Origin: Casuarina equisetifolia
Taxonomy: Eukaryota > Streptophyta > Magnoliopsida > Fagales > Casuarinaceae
Length of the DNA stretch: 64,000 nt
Direction of reading: 5' to 3'
NCBI GenBank assembly: GCA_028551475.1
Contig: CM052358.1
Location: forward strand, 11,453,938-11,517,937
Below, piece after piece: positions 25,601 through 36,639 of the stretch. Numbering within the stretch: the stretch's first letter is position 1; each line of letters starts with the position of its first letter. The translations under genes and the position numbers were made by a program. Below the pieces are notes generated by a model that made no database searches, was not told the origin of the DNA, and was given only the letters and a program-made list of their open reading frames with translations.

Positions 25601-27921
25601 ATTTTATTAAAGCAGGTAACTGTAACTGAAAGATCAAAACCATAAAGATACAAAGTGCAAATAGCTTATCAATTGCAACACCCCTTCCCCCCCAACCCAC
25701 CACCACCCACACACACACACTCACAAACAAACAAAAAGAAAACAACAAATACAAACCAAAAAAGAAGGAAAATTAGTAAACAATCTCTTGTTTCTAAACA
25801 TAAAGAGAATCAATTTTGCATTTTGATTCTGCTACAACAATGCCCTAAATTCTTCTCTAAAATGTTTATGACACATAAAAACAGGAGAAGAAGATATGGA
25901 TGAGTAACAGAAATTAACTGAGGAATGCAATACACATAACCGATAGTATTATTGCCACATCAAGCAAACAATTTTGATATGCAAAATAAAAAATTGCTCT
26001 CCTTACTTACAAGAAAAATAAGACGAAAGTTGGTTACAATCAAGGTACCCGCCTCATCAGTATTGACAAGGACAACACCATATCCCTGAAAGCAAATTCC
26101 ATGTAATGAATAAATCTCATCCAGACGCTGTTAAAATGAGCAGAAAAAAAAAAAAAAAAAAGCTTACACTGTTACTTAAATGTAAGTCTGCAATACCAAA
26201 GCTATAAAGGTAAAAGAGATGTTTTAAATACCCATTACCATCCGTAATTCAATGATTAGATGAATATCATCAATCACAACCTCCCAATTCTTATAAAACT
26301 TATTTCTGCTAACAATAGCTCAAACTAGGATGTTGCACTTCTGCTTTGTTTTACCCATCCACAATGAAGATGTAGTATAAACTACCTCGTTCAAGATATC
26401 TTGCAATTTCACTTTCATGATTGGAAGCTAAAGTTGCCCAAGCTTCACCCTCAACAAAAGTAGTATGTTCTCCATTCATTGAAAATGAGAACCATGTATT
26501 AAACCACAACCAGCCATACATCAATGGTTTGTTGCTCAAAATGGCTTTTCCTCCCTCATAAGGACAGGGAAGAAAGTAGGGTCATAAGTCTAAGACTCAC
26601 CATGAATCTAGTAAGTCATTAAAACAAACCAACCATCCCAGCAAATCTAACAAAATAAAGATGATTTTTCCCATACAGGAAGGCTGCCTAACAGCTACAA
26701 TCTATAGTTTACGTAAAAAAGCAGATATCCTACATACTGACTCAAAAGTTTGAAAAGAGCCCCTTTCCAAGGAGCTTAAGGAACCTTAGTACGACAACAA
26801 ACATTGTTCTCAACCATAAGTTTCAATCAAGCTCAAAAATCTTTTCTGCCTTAAGGCCAGCCAATAGGCTAACAACAGCACTTCCAGCACCTTCTCCCAG
26901 CTCTAAGGCAACAGGAACTTGAGCAATATATTTAAGTAGAAAAACACAACCCAGTTCCTTAAGGTTTTAAAGAACGAACCATGTCCAGCATTAAAATATT
27001 ATAATTTAAGCAGAATTATTCTTTAATATAATAGACTGGAACAGGCTTGAAGAAACTACAGTATTACCACTTGTACACTTCTCCATTGCCGGCATTTAAA
27101 TGACAAATCCTACGCAAGGATCTAAAATTCAGTAATTTAGAAAAGGCACCAAAACTTAAATTCCTAAAGAGTAATAGTTTAAAAATGCAACCACGTGATT
27201 TATTAAGCATAGAGAATGCGCCAAATGCCTATATGGCTTAAGCCTGTAACTACTCCCACATCTCCTCGAACCTTTACCAAAAAATGCTACCCCCCAATAA
27301 ATACACTCACCTTCAAATAAAACCCTTATAAAGTACTAGTCACTGCCATTTCATTTTCTTAACATTACCAGCTTCTAGTACTTCACAACTGTGGGGGAAA
27401 CAATTTCACTTCATTTGATAAAATGCATGTTCCCTAAGATTTGCTAATTTTTGAAATAGTAGGAAGCCAACTTCAGCTATTCGCTTCAATATTCTTTTGC
27501 CACTTTGATTTGAAGTTACTCAATCATAATGATACTCACGAATAGAAGTTCCGGAATAATCAAAAGCCGTGAAAAAAAAAAACTAAAAATCTCACACGGT
27601 TCATCAAACTAAAATTCATTAATTCCGAAAAATCAAAATGTTAAACGCACCTCGACTATAACTTCTTCAGCTTCGAGAAGGAACTCCAATTTCACATTCG
27701 AAACGGAGAGCGAAACGGGCTGAGCAGAGCATAGAAAAGAATTTGCTTGAGACAAGGAGAGGATTGAGAGAAGAAACCCTAGAATTGGAATACAGCAGAA
27801 ATACCTCTATTTTGGTCCATTCCAGGGTGTCCCAACTTGAGGTAGGCTCGAGCTTTTCGGACTCGGAGGTGTCACGAAGCGACGTCGTGCGACCGCTGCT
27901 TCGAGGCCTCGGCGTTGCCAT
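7622..27921 (-). CDS. Myotubularin-type phosphoinositide 3-phosphatase (MTM1/MTM2-like), 19 exons
   Basis: I could join 19 exons with consistent phase and GT-AG borders into one 855-aa frame: 27805-27921, 27651-27719, 26011-26085, 22194-22265, 20324-20393, 17905-17954, 16162-16451, 15978-16051, 15838-15901, 15572-15637, 14810-14909, 14593-14706, 13586-13755, 12209-12293, 10300-10527, 9425-9484, 9233-9297, 8728-9007, 7622-8140. Residues about 45-170 form a PH-GRAM lipid-binding region ([34 protein letters not shown]). The phosphatase core has the CX5R site HCSDGWDRT with Cys443 and Arg449; the intron between exons 13 and 14 splits the codon right after the Cys. A Ser-rich linker (exon 15) and a coiled-coil-like segment with Cys-rich end ([21 protein letters not shown]) close the protein. 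Length and order match plant MTM1/MTM2, which remove the 3-phosphate of PtdIns3P and PtdIns(3,5)P2 on endomembranes. The gene looks intact; start chosen at [10 protein letters not shown] because it begins the conserved frame. Confidence 0.93.
10252..10271 (+). other. G-run motif (possible quadruplex) in intron 15
   Basis: Runs of 7, 6 and 5 G separated by single T on the plus strand, which is the template strand of the myotubularin gene. It lies 28-48 bases inside the intron that follows exon 15. Long runs can supply four G-tracts, so a quadruplex could form on the DNA; the transcript is C-rich here. Confidence 0.6.
12780..13190. other. GC-richer block inside myotubularin intron 14
   Basis: This stretch between exon 14 and exon 13 is clearly richer in G+C than the AT-rich intron around it and is bounded on the left by an A-run (about 12760-12776). 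It contains tatataaagg at 12907 and stays open in frames on both strands, without domain resemblance. It could be a solo LTR or other insertion. No target duplication was recognised. Confidence 0.35.
23800..24870 (+). mobile_element. Degenerate Ty1/Copia pol remnant (reverse transcriptase and RNase H) in intron 3
   Basis: Read through many frameshifts and stops, the plus strand gives Copia landmarks in order: [14 protein letters not shown] (about 23840), the [15 protein letters not shown]-like catalytic strand (about 23970-24015), [25 protein letters not shown] (about 24490-24560, the usual K.Q..V..S..EAE region), and a final HVKICD...LFTKTLKG (about 24755-24815). It lies antisense within intron 3 of the myotubularin gene and cannot be expressed as protein. 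The ends, LTRs and any gag part could not be placed with confidence; 22740-23800 and 24870-25060 may hold more of it. Confidence 0.7.
25025..25048 (+). repeat. (AC)12 microsatellite
   Basis: Twelve perfect AC repeats in intron 3 of the myotubularin gene, right after the Copia remnant. Confidence 0.9.
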
Positions 27922-29554
27922 GCGGCGAACCGACTCTGAAGTTTTGGCTGCCTGAGGGGAAGATAGGTAGGTACGTGGGAGGTTTGTCGTAGCCGACCTT
28001 CCGTTCAAAGATTGCTTTAGTCGCTGGGAAATGACCGGTGACTTGCTGTTACGCTATTCCTTTGCCAATTATTACCGTCAATCAAAGATAATCAAATACA
28101 AGTAGCTCCCACTGGTACGCAAACTACTGTTGGCTTCAGAAGTTTTAAGGCCTTTATATAATTTCATTTGTAGAATATTCTTTGTTTCTAAAAGTTCATA
28201 CAAAAAATATTTTTTTTTAATGTCGTCTGAAAACCTTTAGTTAAGCCAAAAGGCTAATTTGATAAACCTTCACGTTATTAGTCTATTGCAAAATTAAATT
28301 CTTCTAGAAAATAATTACTTTAAAAACTGAAAAGAATTGTAATTTAAAATTTTGAGAGACATGATTGTTCTAATCGTAGATAAAACTTGCTACTTATATA
28401 TATAAAAAAAAAAAAAAACACATAAATCACGGAAAATTGTTGGGACAAAATCATAATCGTACTGGGATGAAATATAAAAGAAAGTAAGCTGTGATTTAAA
28501 AGCACAAGTTAAGTCATAGTTTCGATACAAGTTGGCTTTTGTCGGGAACTCTGCCTCATAAATAGAGCTTAGTAATCAAAATGGTGGACCCAATAAATTG
28601 ATGAGAAAATTGTCGACATTCGGAAAATAAGCAAATGCCCGGAAAAGGACTACATTGGGCGCCTTTCAATTCTCTATAAATGGGCTTATACGTTGAGGGA
28701 TGATTGATGGGACAAAGAGCCGGTGACCGAATATCAACCATACGACCAATCTCGTGTCCTAGGCACCATCCACTGGTCATCCGCAGAAAAGAAAAGGTAT
28801 GCCCTCTCATCCGCTGGTGTGTACTCTGTTAGGCTTCAACCTGTTTACAGGATCTTCCATGCATGGCTGGAAGGATAACGGTCATGGAGTGAATGAATGT
28901 GGTCGTAGCATCAAGAACCAATATCAACTCCCTTTTATGTTTCGCTCAAATGACTATCACTATTACACAGATATAACAACAAGGTGGTGTCATGAATCAG
29001 CATTTTCGGACACCACAAGCCTGTTCAGCGGGAAATGTAGGAGACGAGGATATGGTACGCGTAAAATAGAAATCTATGTGTCGTAAAAATACCCTTCAAT
29101 TGCAATGTGGGATAAAATCGCACCATCATAACATTCATCCATATTGCCACTCAAAATAAAATACACCTGACCGCGAGGGGTCCTAACTAAGGAGGACGGC
29201 CTTTATATGTACTTATACACTTACCATAACAACTACACCTTTCAGGCTTCACCAATCATATAAAAGAGAAGCAAATTTTGGCAGCTAGGACTTCCCATCA
29301 AGGAAAATTTCTTGGATTTTCAAACAATACTTTTTAACTTGCTAAGAATCGCCTTTGGGGTATTGGTTTGTGTATAGGTGGGTAGGGCTTTCCCATTTCG
29401 GCACTAAGCAAATGATCAATGTCTTTCAAGTGGAATTGAGAGATCTCCCCAACTAGCGAGTCAGTTCCAACTGATGCCCGATACAATTCCTGAAGTCGAT
29501 CAGTTGCGAAGGACTTCAGTGTCAGCTGGAAATTGCCATGGGCTGAAATTGATC
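27922..29554. other. Region between the myotubularin and DUF668 genes
   Basis: The part next to 27921 is the promoter and leader of the minus-strand myotubularin gene; the part next to 29554 holds the 3' end of the minus-strand DUF668 gene. No TATA element is obvious near 27950-28080. An open frame of 95 codons (28799-29086, plus) resembles no known family and I do not call it a gene. Confidence 0.45.
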
Positions 29555-31351
29555 TTAACCATCCACATCCAGATACTCATCGTACGTTCTACTGCTAGCA
29601 CACTCCCTTAAAGCTTTTCCATTGAGTTCTCTACCCAATCTCCAGACGTAATTCAGACCAACAAGAAGCTCGGTAATTATTGCTTCTGTCTTCTCTTGAT
29701 TTGCAAAGTAAAGGGTTTGTGCTAGAAGAACATTTGTCCTGGATATCAAGCTCTGCTGCTCAAAACTCCTCTCAGACTGCCATCTTATCATATTATGAGC
29801 AAGTGGAGCCAACCATTCTAATATTGCTGTCATGGCCTTCGTCCACTCACCTGCAAGCTCTGTATCATAAGCTGATGAAGCCAACCTCTTGGAATATGGT
29901 TTCAGCTTTTCCCTAAGTGCAGCTCTCACACTTGTGGGCAACATATTGTACAAGTCTTCTCTTGCATCAAGACTAATCAAGTGAGGAGATGCAGCCAGTT
30001 TCTCAATTAAAATGATAACATTTGCATAGTGCAATGCTAAAGCAGCACCACCAAGAGTTTCAGGTGGAGCATCTAATAACCTGCGCTTGAAATTGAAGAC
30101 TGATGCCTTAGAATGATCAGTTGTTCCTGGAGCAACAAGGTCCTCATCAACACCTTTGAGGCCATTGAGATTTCTTGAATGCACCTCGTTTGAAGTTATA
30201 TAACAACTAGTGACAGGAGAATTATTTCCAGCCATCATGCATCCTTTAAAAGGTCCAACTTGGGTAGGTCGGTTGGGTTTTAAGGGAGGTTTTTTCCCGT
30301 GAATCATTGGTGACTGGCCATGGCTATGCCACTTCTTCTGCTTGATTTCATCTGGGCCCGATTTGCCTCTTACCCTAGCAAGAGGGCCCGAAAAGAACCC
30401 GACATTTTTATTCTTTCGAGAAATGGGGCCAAATTTTGTGGTTGGGCCACCAATAGGACCGGAATAGAAATTGGTAGTTTTACTTTCTCGTGCAATTGGT
30501 CCTGATTTAGCAATAAAACCTCCAATGGGACCTGAAGCAAATTTTGGAAGAACATTCTCTGATGGATGAACGGAAGATTGCAATAGTGCAGATACTGACA
30601 GGCTGCGATGGATATAATCAGAACTCATGTCTTCTGAATGCTCGTCATCACAATCTGCTTGAATTCCAAACACATGTTTCATCTTATTGAATATAGTTAA
30701 CAGAGATCCAGCCAAAAGACGAACTGTATAATCATAGGTTTTGTTCCACAGAGAGATATGTTGTAGATTCTTCACCTCCTGCCGCTTCCATGCAACCTTC
30801 CTCTGATATTCAAGCAAATTTACACCTTCGGTATCCGTGTTACCCTTCATTCTCCTCAGAGTTTGTTCCAGATCCGCAAGAATTTCCATCTCCTGATACA
30901 AGTTTGCATTGGCTGCAATGAACCTTTCCATTTTCTTGACTTTCTTTTCCATCTTCCTCAACGTAAATACCCATCCATATGGGTCAAGCCCAGTTTTTAT
31001 TGAATCCTCAAAAGCACACTCAAAACTCTTCAAACTAGGATCACTGCACTTACTCGCAAGTCTGGCCACAGATTTTGCCACGTGTATCATATTCTCAAAC
31101 ATCTCTGAACATATCAATCGCACTATGTAGTCGTCGTCATCCGAGACAAGCTTGCTTATCCCCACCGAATTTTTTATCTCTTCTCTCAACCTATTAACTT
31201 GTTTCTCACTTAAGGACTGCCACAGATGGACCAGCTTAGACATCAAACTTGCAACTTCAAACGCTAATACTCCAATTGCTGGCTTCCCCAGGCCAGCCTC
31301 ATGCTTCCATGGATTCTTCCAGAGACTGCGAAACCATGACTCTGCAACCAT
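29555..31351 (-). CDS. PSI1-like protein with DUF3475 and DUF668 domains
   Basis: An uninterrupted 598-aa frame. Residues about 26-82 (IGVLAFEVASLMSKLVHLWQ...) are the DUF3475 domain and residues about 433-523 (LGGAALALHYANVIILIEKL, LPTSVRAALREKLKPYSK, EWTKAMTAILEWLAPLAHNM) are DUF668, the arrangement of the plant-specific PSK-SIMULATOR (PSI) group, which in Arabidopsis promotes growth downstream of phytosulfokine; the biochemical action is unknown. Residues 130-170 are charged and helical, coiled-coil-like. Between the domains, at 271-333, a short motif recurs: FASGPIGG, KSGPIAR, FYSGPIGG, KFGPISR, FFSGPLAR, KSGP. No N-terminal signal peptide or membrane segment is seen. The coding part has no intron; one intron lies in the 5' leader. 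Start chosen at 31351 because MVAESWFRSLWK begins the conserved N-terminus. Arabidopsis At5g04550 is, from memory, of the same length class. Confidence 0.9.
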   Translation of the reverse strand: MVAESWFRSLWKNPWKHEAGLGKPAIGVLAFEVASLMSKLVHLWQSLSEKQVNRLREEIKNSVGISKLVSDDDDYIVRLICSEMFENMIHVAKSVARLASKCSDPSLKSFECAFEDSIKTGLDPYGWVFTLRKMEKKVKKMERFIAANANLYQEMEILADLEQTLRRMKGNTDTEGVNLLEYQRKVAWKRQEVKNLQHISLWNKTYDYTVRLLAGSLLTIFNKMKHVFGIQADCDDEHSEDMSSDYIHRSLSVSALLQSSVHPSENVLPKFASGPIGGFIAKSGPIARESKTTNFYSGPIGGPTTKFGPISRKNKNVGFFSGPLARVRGKSGPDEIKQKKWHSHGQSPMIHGKKPPLKPNRPTQVGPFKGCMMAGNNSPVTSCYITSNEVHSRNLNGLKGVDEDLVAPGTTDHSKASVFNFKRRLLDAPPETLGGAALALHYANVIILIEKLAASPHLISLDAREDLYNMLPTSVRAALREKLKPYSKRLASSAYDTELAGEWTKAMTAILEWLAPLAHNMIRWQSERSFEQQSLISRTNVLLAQTLYFANQEKTEAIITELLVGLNYVWRLGRELNGKALRECASSRTYDEYLDVDG

Positions 31352-31411
31352 CTCTTATCCCTCAATCTAACCCACAATATTTTTACGCCAGACCCACCAT
31401 ATTTTTCAATT

Positions 31412-32397
31412 CTGCAGTAAATATAAAGAAACTATTTTATTAGTAGTAGTCAGGATAAAAAAAATCAGAGAAACTCAAAATAATCTTAATTCTTTTAGAC
31501 AAGCCTCCTTCATCATTTTGGATGGATTTAGCAAGGGCACAAGTAAAGGCTACCACAGTAAGTAGAACTATTACAAACAAATATTACAAAAGAAATTGGG
31601 ACTTACAAACAAACAACTATAACTGTCTCAGTTTGGTGTGTTGACACGGGAAGCAACCAAAAACGAAAGCAAGAAAGAGGCAACATTATATTTAAATAAA
31701 CATACATCCAAGATAAAATATTTTGGGACTACACTTAACAGGGCCTATTCCTTTTCTTGAAAAAAGAAAAAGGACAAACAATTATTTTGGTCCTTAAAAG
31801 TGCATAACCTTCCAAATTAGTCTCTAGAGTTAAATTTTTTTTTTAATAATTCATAATTTCAACTAAGTTCATCCCTCAGAGTGACTAATGAAAATAATGT
31901 ATAATGCCAATTTCTCTTTTCAGCTTTTGCTTGAATATATAATTAGCCTAGTAGTAAATTGAATTTTTCTGCCTTTTTTGTTTTTCCTTTATGAATTTTA
32001 ACGGACAACTTGAAGCATATAACTCAACCATTTACAAGCTTCAGGGCCACAAGGATAAACAAAAAAGCAAAATTTCACAAGAATAGACTATTCTGTGGTA
32101 AATAACTCACAAGAATATAGTCTGCCAAAAACGAAAATGAAAAAACCTAAAATTCACACCCAAATCCCACCATATCTTTCCAAATTCCATAACCATATTC
32201 ATCCCGGAAAAGGAAAAAGGAAAATTTCCAAAAAACCTTTACTCTGCACTAAAGGTTCGCCTTTTAACTTCAACCATTAGCTTCATGATCGAACAAATTC
32301 GCAAAAAGAAAACTGAAAACCATATAAGCATACAGATTTACGCAAAACTATGAAGCAGATAAAGTAAAAATAGTATATTCAAAGGACAAAGACTCAC
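31412..32397 (-). other. Intron in the 5' leader of the PSI1-like gene
   Basis: An acceptor tttactgcag ends at 31412, 60 bases before the start codon, and a donor gatcg/gtgagtc begins at 32397. Joining them removes about 986 bases of AT-rich DNA without coding features. Leader introns are common in this kind of plant gene and often raise expression; that effect is inferred. Confidence 0.6.
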
Positions 32398-32635
32398 CGA
32401 TCACACGAAGAACTACAAACACAAGAATCTTTTCAGGTCCGAAGACCAAAGGAAGCTGGTAAAGCCGAGAGGGGGAGGAGAGAGGGGAAGAGAGAGAGAG
32501 AGAGAGGGAAGTAGCTAAGAAGCTGCAAGGGGAACAAGAGCCACATGGAAGAAAGCATGAGCTTGTAGAAAGGAGAGCGAAAACGAGTGAAATAAAAGAT
32601 AAACTGGCGATTCTTTTAGTGCTGGTTTGCATTTT
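32398..32635 (-). promoter_or_regulatory. Probable non-coding first exon of the PSI1-like gene, CT-rich
   Basis: Between a TATA-like element and the leader-intron donor lies a stretch rich in C and T on the minus strand, with an eight-unit perfect CT repeat (complement of the GA run at 32491-32506). CT-rich leaders are typical of plant genes. A 94-codon minus frame here looks like leader composition rather than a protein. Confidence 0.55.
32491..32506 (+). repeat. (GA)8 microsatellite in leader exon
   Basis: Eight perfect GA units within a longer purine-rich stretch (about 32470-32515). On the transcript strand this is CT-rich leader sequence. Confidence 0.8.
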
Positions 32636-32654
32636 GGACCCTCATGCCTTTTCA

Positions 32655-32664
32655 TATAAATATA
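32655..32664 (-). promoter_or_regulatory. TATA-like box of the PSI1-like gene
   Basis: TATATTTATA on the minus strand, about 25-35 bases before the presumed start of the CT-rich leader. Position fits a TATA box; start site not proven. Confidence 0.5.
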
Positions 32665-34177
32665 ATTGTCCCACTATTGTGTTGTTTTCATAGCTTTACC
32701 CTGTTCTGCCTTTCCTTTTCTTTCTTACCTTTTCAAATATTTGATTTCTTATCACAAAAAATTCAAATAACTTTTTTTAGGTTGGAATGTTAAGATCTTG
32801 ATACAATAACATACATATTTTAAACTTAAAAATTATCCATGGAATTAATCATATTTTCTTTAGAATATCATTGAAAATTAACTAACTAAACATAATTAAA
32901 TATTTCAGGACTTAGAGAATTTTGAACTAATCGATCAAATGGTAAAATTTTCAAATATATTTAAATCTACTTAGCTTTGAAAAGTTCAATCATTCAAGCA
33001 GAGTTTATTTTTATATCTTTTAGACATTACAAATCTAACCAATATATTAACATAAAAATAAAAATAAAAATCTAACAATAAACCCACATTTCATTACAGT
33101 TTGAAAAAATAAAAATTAAGAACCAAAAGTGTTATTATTTCATGATAAGTCAACACTCATTATCTTTTTTTTTTATGCTTTAAATGATACTTTACATAAT
33201 GTTAGAATACCATACATTTTTAGGAAAAATTATTTATATTTTATCTTTATCTAGGTCTATTAAAGTGTAAATTTAAAGTTAAAATTATACTTAATTCATC
33301 ATATCAAGTTAATTAAAAATTGATTAATGAACAAATAATTTAAATCAAACTACAAAAGAAATATTGAGATTACAAGTATTAAATTGATATTGAAAGTATA
33401 ATTACGTAATAGTTGTCATGTTTTTATGGAAAAGAAATATTGAATATTTTGTGGGCTTCTTAGTTGATTTTTAATGTGATTATAAATATGTGATGCTGGC
33501 TTAACTTGAGTTAAGTAAATTTATTATATAATAGTGAAAGTTGAGCTTGAAAACGAGTAAGAAGAAATTCCCAATTTTAGCACCAGCATATTCAGAAATA
33601 AATCTAAGTTTAAGGGCTGAAGTGCAGAACCACAAAAAGGAGGAGATCCGTCGCAATCATTAATGGCAATCACGCGGAAATGTGTCGTTTTACAGATTTG
33701 ACCCCTCTCATCAACGTCGGTCGGGCCGAAAACCGTCCAACGCGACGGAAAGAGCTGCACAGTCGGTCCGGGTGAGAACCGGGAAATCATGGCCGTCACG
33801 TAACCTTTTCTCGTTCTCGAAAGTTGAATAATTAAAAAATGACCCAAATAAATAATTCATTAATACTTTATCCTTTTTATGAAGCAAAGAACAACTTGAT
33901 TAGGAAATTGCCTAATTACGGGCGTCATCGTTTTGAACAAGTCTTTGACGGGTCATTCATGGACGCGCTTACTGTCGAAGATTCTATCACGCGTTAATTT
34001 ATGAATAACTAATGACTCCTTGACATACTTTTAAGTGATCCGGTTTTTTGTAATATGATGGAATTTTCTTTTCTTATCATGTGACCATGTAAAAACAAAA
34101 AAGTAAATAAAAATAAAAGAGTAATAATTTCTTAATTATTTTTTCTCATCATTCGTAAATCTTTATTCAATAAACTT

Positions 34178-34265
34178 TGGCTTAGCTCAGTGGTATGTCA
34201 AGGACTCTCGACCTACTAGGTTAACAAATGATTCTAGTTAGAATCCATCTAATGAATTATATAAA
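34178..34265 (+). mobile_element. tRNA-derived SINE-like relic
   Basis: TTAGCTCAGTGG at 34182-34193 is a good RNA polymerase III A box and AGTTAGAATCC at 34237-34247 resembles the B box GGTTCGAATCC, with spacing of about 55 bases as in tRNA genes. The stretch does not fold into a proper tRNA cloverleaf end, so I read it as the head of a plant SINE. The 3' end is not clear. Confidence 0.45.
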
Positions 34266-36120
34266 CATTGTTTGTCCAGGTTTAATGTTGACTTCATTGA
34301 AAATTCGTTCCAAAAATTGGATTAACTTTTTTTAAGAACAATTGCCCATTTATTAATTAAGATTGATGCTAACTTGCGTAGTTAACAAACAAAATATTAG
34401 GTTTAAACTTGTATTATTTTAAACTACTCATGGATGAGATTCACGAGAAAAACAGTAACATTTGAGGTAAGGAGCACTTATCGAGGGAGTCAGTGGTGAA
34501 GGTATGGCCCAAATATTCAACGCAAAGCCACAAGAGCATGGATTAAATATTCCCTAAATAGTTGGAACCATGTCACGAGAACATAAATGCAAATTGTCTT
34601 GTCAAACCTTATAACCCGAACCCCTAAAATTATTTAAACTTATTTAAACTTATTCTATCTGGTTTAGAGTTTTAATCAATCCTGTTCGAGCAATCAATTG
34701 GTCTTCCCTGTATTCTGCTAAATGACTCCACCTTCGTGTCGCTACCACCTTTGTGACAAGTGGTTAACAAGAAGACACAAAATTTAGGTGCTATGTCCAG
34801 CCCTGTCGGTAGCTTTGCTTTTCTCTCTATTGATTAGTTGTACATCGTAAAATTCTATACAACCAGTTTCCCAAACATAAAAATATAACGCCAAAAACAA
34901 AACCTCCATTTTCCGACCTAAACTCGACGCACAGTCGCTTTACTGCACCTTCTTCTGATAGGTGGATGATGAAACAGCGTACCGACCATAAAAACCTTTT
35001 CAACATAACATACATTTTTTTACGATGGTTCTTAGTCTACGTACCGAAACTTTTCAACATCAAACGTAACATAAAAAGGACATTGTGGGATGAGCCAATC
35101 GTTATCTCTCTATCACTCGGGTGCAAAGCCAACTTCATCCTTTCAATTTCAAGTTGATGATTTAGATTGGGCAATACAATAAAGATTCCTTATTGGGTCA
35201 ATGACGGAGTTCTGGGGCTAGAAAAAAATTGGTCTTCGCTTATCCATTCCATCTTTCGAAAGATGAAAATGAAATGTCCGTCAAAGAAGCAAGAGAATCT
35301 ATTGGGAGAAATGTCTATAGCTTCCATTTTGACTGAAATTGTGAGGCAAGTCCGTTCTATTTTTCATTTTCTTTCCTTTCCTCTTCGTAAATAAAAATAT
35401 ATGGAAAAAAAAAGACTTGTAAGAGGAGATAATTTCCTCTTACACAATATTGAACTTGTGAAGAAATATTGAACACAAATAATTAAAATACTTTGAACTA
35501 CAAATAATAAATAAAAGATGCAACACCACAATTAACAATAGAATTTTTAGGTGAAAACTCCTTCAATATAAAGAAGAAAAATCATAAGACTTATTTTAAA
35601 GTTCATTGAAATCTTTACTATATAAATTTTTAGATATATAACCTAGTCAAGTTTTCAACAATATCAATAATATAAACATTCATCATTTTTAGTAATAATG
35701 GAATTTGTTAAGATAAAGAATTTTAAATGATGATCTAATTGTTCAGAATAAAGAATAACAACTCACAAGAATACCAACCAATAATTAGTTTAATCATAAT
35801 AGGGATTAACCTTCACTTAATAGTTTAAAAGGCTATTGCCTAAGATTCTTAATTCCTATGAAAGTTTGCTTTCTCTTCTTTTCTCTATTTCTTCTCTCTT
35901 TCTTTTTTTTTTTTTTTGTTTGCTGCATTTTTTTTTTAAATTAGGACAACCAATAAGCCCTTAAATAACCTAACAATTTCAAATGCCCAAATTGGGTTGG
36001 ATCGGTCCAACAGAATTTAAGTTATATTGAATTGTGTTAAATTATATATATCTTACGTGTTTAAGAGAAGTCTTGCGTATATATTTTATGAAATAGTATT
36101 AGATAGCTTTATCCAAAAAA

Positions 36121-36153
36121 AGAAGAAGAAGAAGAAGAAGAAGAAGAAGAAGA
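36121..36153 (+). repeat. (GAA)n microsatellite
   Basis: About eleven uninterrupted GAA/AGA units in intergenic DNA. Confidence 0.9.
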
Positions 36154-36366
36154 TAATTGATGAATATTCTTATTTTGTTCCTTTTGTTTTCTTTTAGGAT
36201 AATTGGATAACATCCTTCTGTAAACTAAGAGGACGACGTGATTGATCAGACGGTGAAAACAAGCGATTTATTAGATTGAAAGCAAATTGAAAAGACAACT
36301 GTAAATAGCGGTCCATTAGACGAATAGCATAGAATCTAGCCTTCAGTAAAATTATTATTTTTTTCA

Positions 36367-36636
36367 TTAAAATGAATGATTCATTTCTTTATAGAAAAAA
36401 ATCGTAGCAGTTCCTGTTTTTGTCAAACACCCTTTAATGTTCCAATTGAAAATACTTCTTCCGCAGTTAATCTTCCCTCCGAAGCAAGATCCAAGATCCG
36501 ACCCCGATTGTAGGGTTTGAAGAACTTCAGAGATTCTGCTCCCCTCTGGAGGCCCCAGTGACTTGAGAAAGACGCTGAGCTTGTTGTATGCGGAACGCAG
36601 TGCGCTGGATCTTGTCCGATTGCAGCGACGAAGCAA
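36367..36636 (-). other. Exon-like open frame, unrecognised
   Basis: A minus-strand 89-codon frame whose first two thirds have gene-like base composition (LSVFLKSLGPPEGSRISEVL, QTLQSGSDLG). I do not recognise the family, there is no partner exon that I can join, and the last third turns AT-rich, so it may be a gene fragment or chance. Confidence 0.2.
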
Positions 36637-36639
36637 AGC

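Larger units (their letters stand above)
32666..36366. other. Gene-poor AT-rich stretch
   Basis: Mostly very AT-rich DNA. Apart from the SINE-like relic near 34.2 kb and a GAA microsatellite, no gene or known element is recognised. The stretch 33530-33840 is less AT-rich and open on the minus strand (107 codons), and 35090-35390 looks coding in composition (plus, 75 codons), but neither resembles a family I can name. Confidence 0.45.

Noticed and set aside
27743-27955. Plus frame opposite the myotubularin first exon
   Set aside because: Antisense of exon 1, which has a conserved start and donor.
28799-29086. 95-codon plus frame between two genes
   Set aside because: No family resemblance, Cys/His-rich by chance, no splice partners.
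32348-32632. 94-codon Ser/Leu-rich minus frame resembling a secreted peptide
   Set aside because: It covers the CT-rich leader exon and crosses the leader-intron donor; the composition follows from the CT repeat.
34178-34265. Intact tRNA gene
   Set aside because: Promoter boxes are present, but acceptor and anticodon stems do not pair, so it is not a functional tRNA gene.
35167-35394. Possible organelle-derived coding piece
   Set aside because: Composition looked coding, but I could not match it to any plastid or mitochondrial gene.
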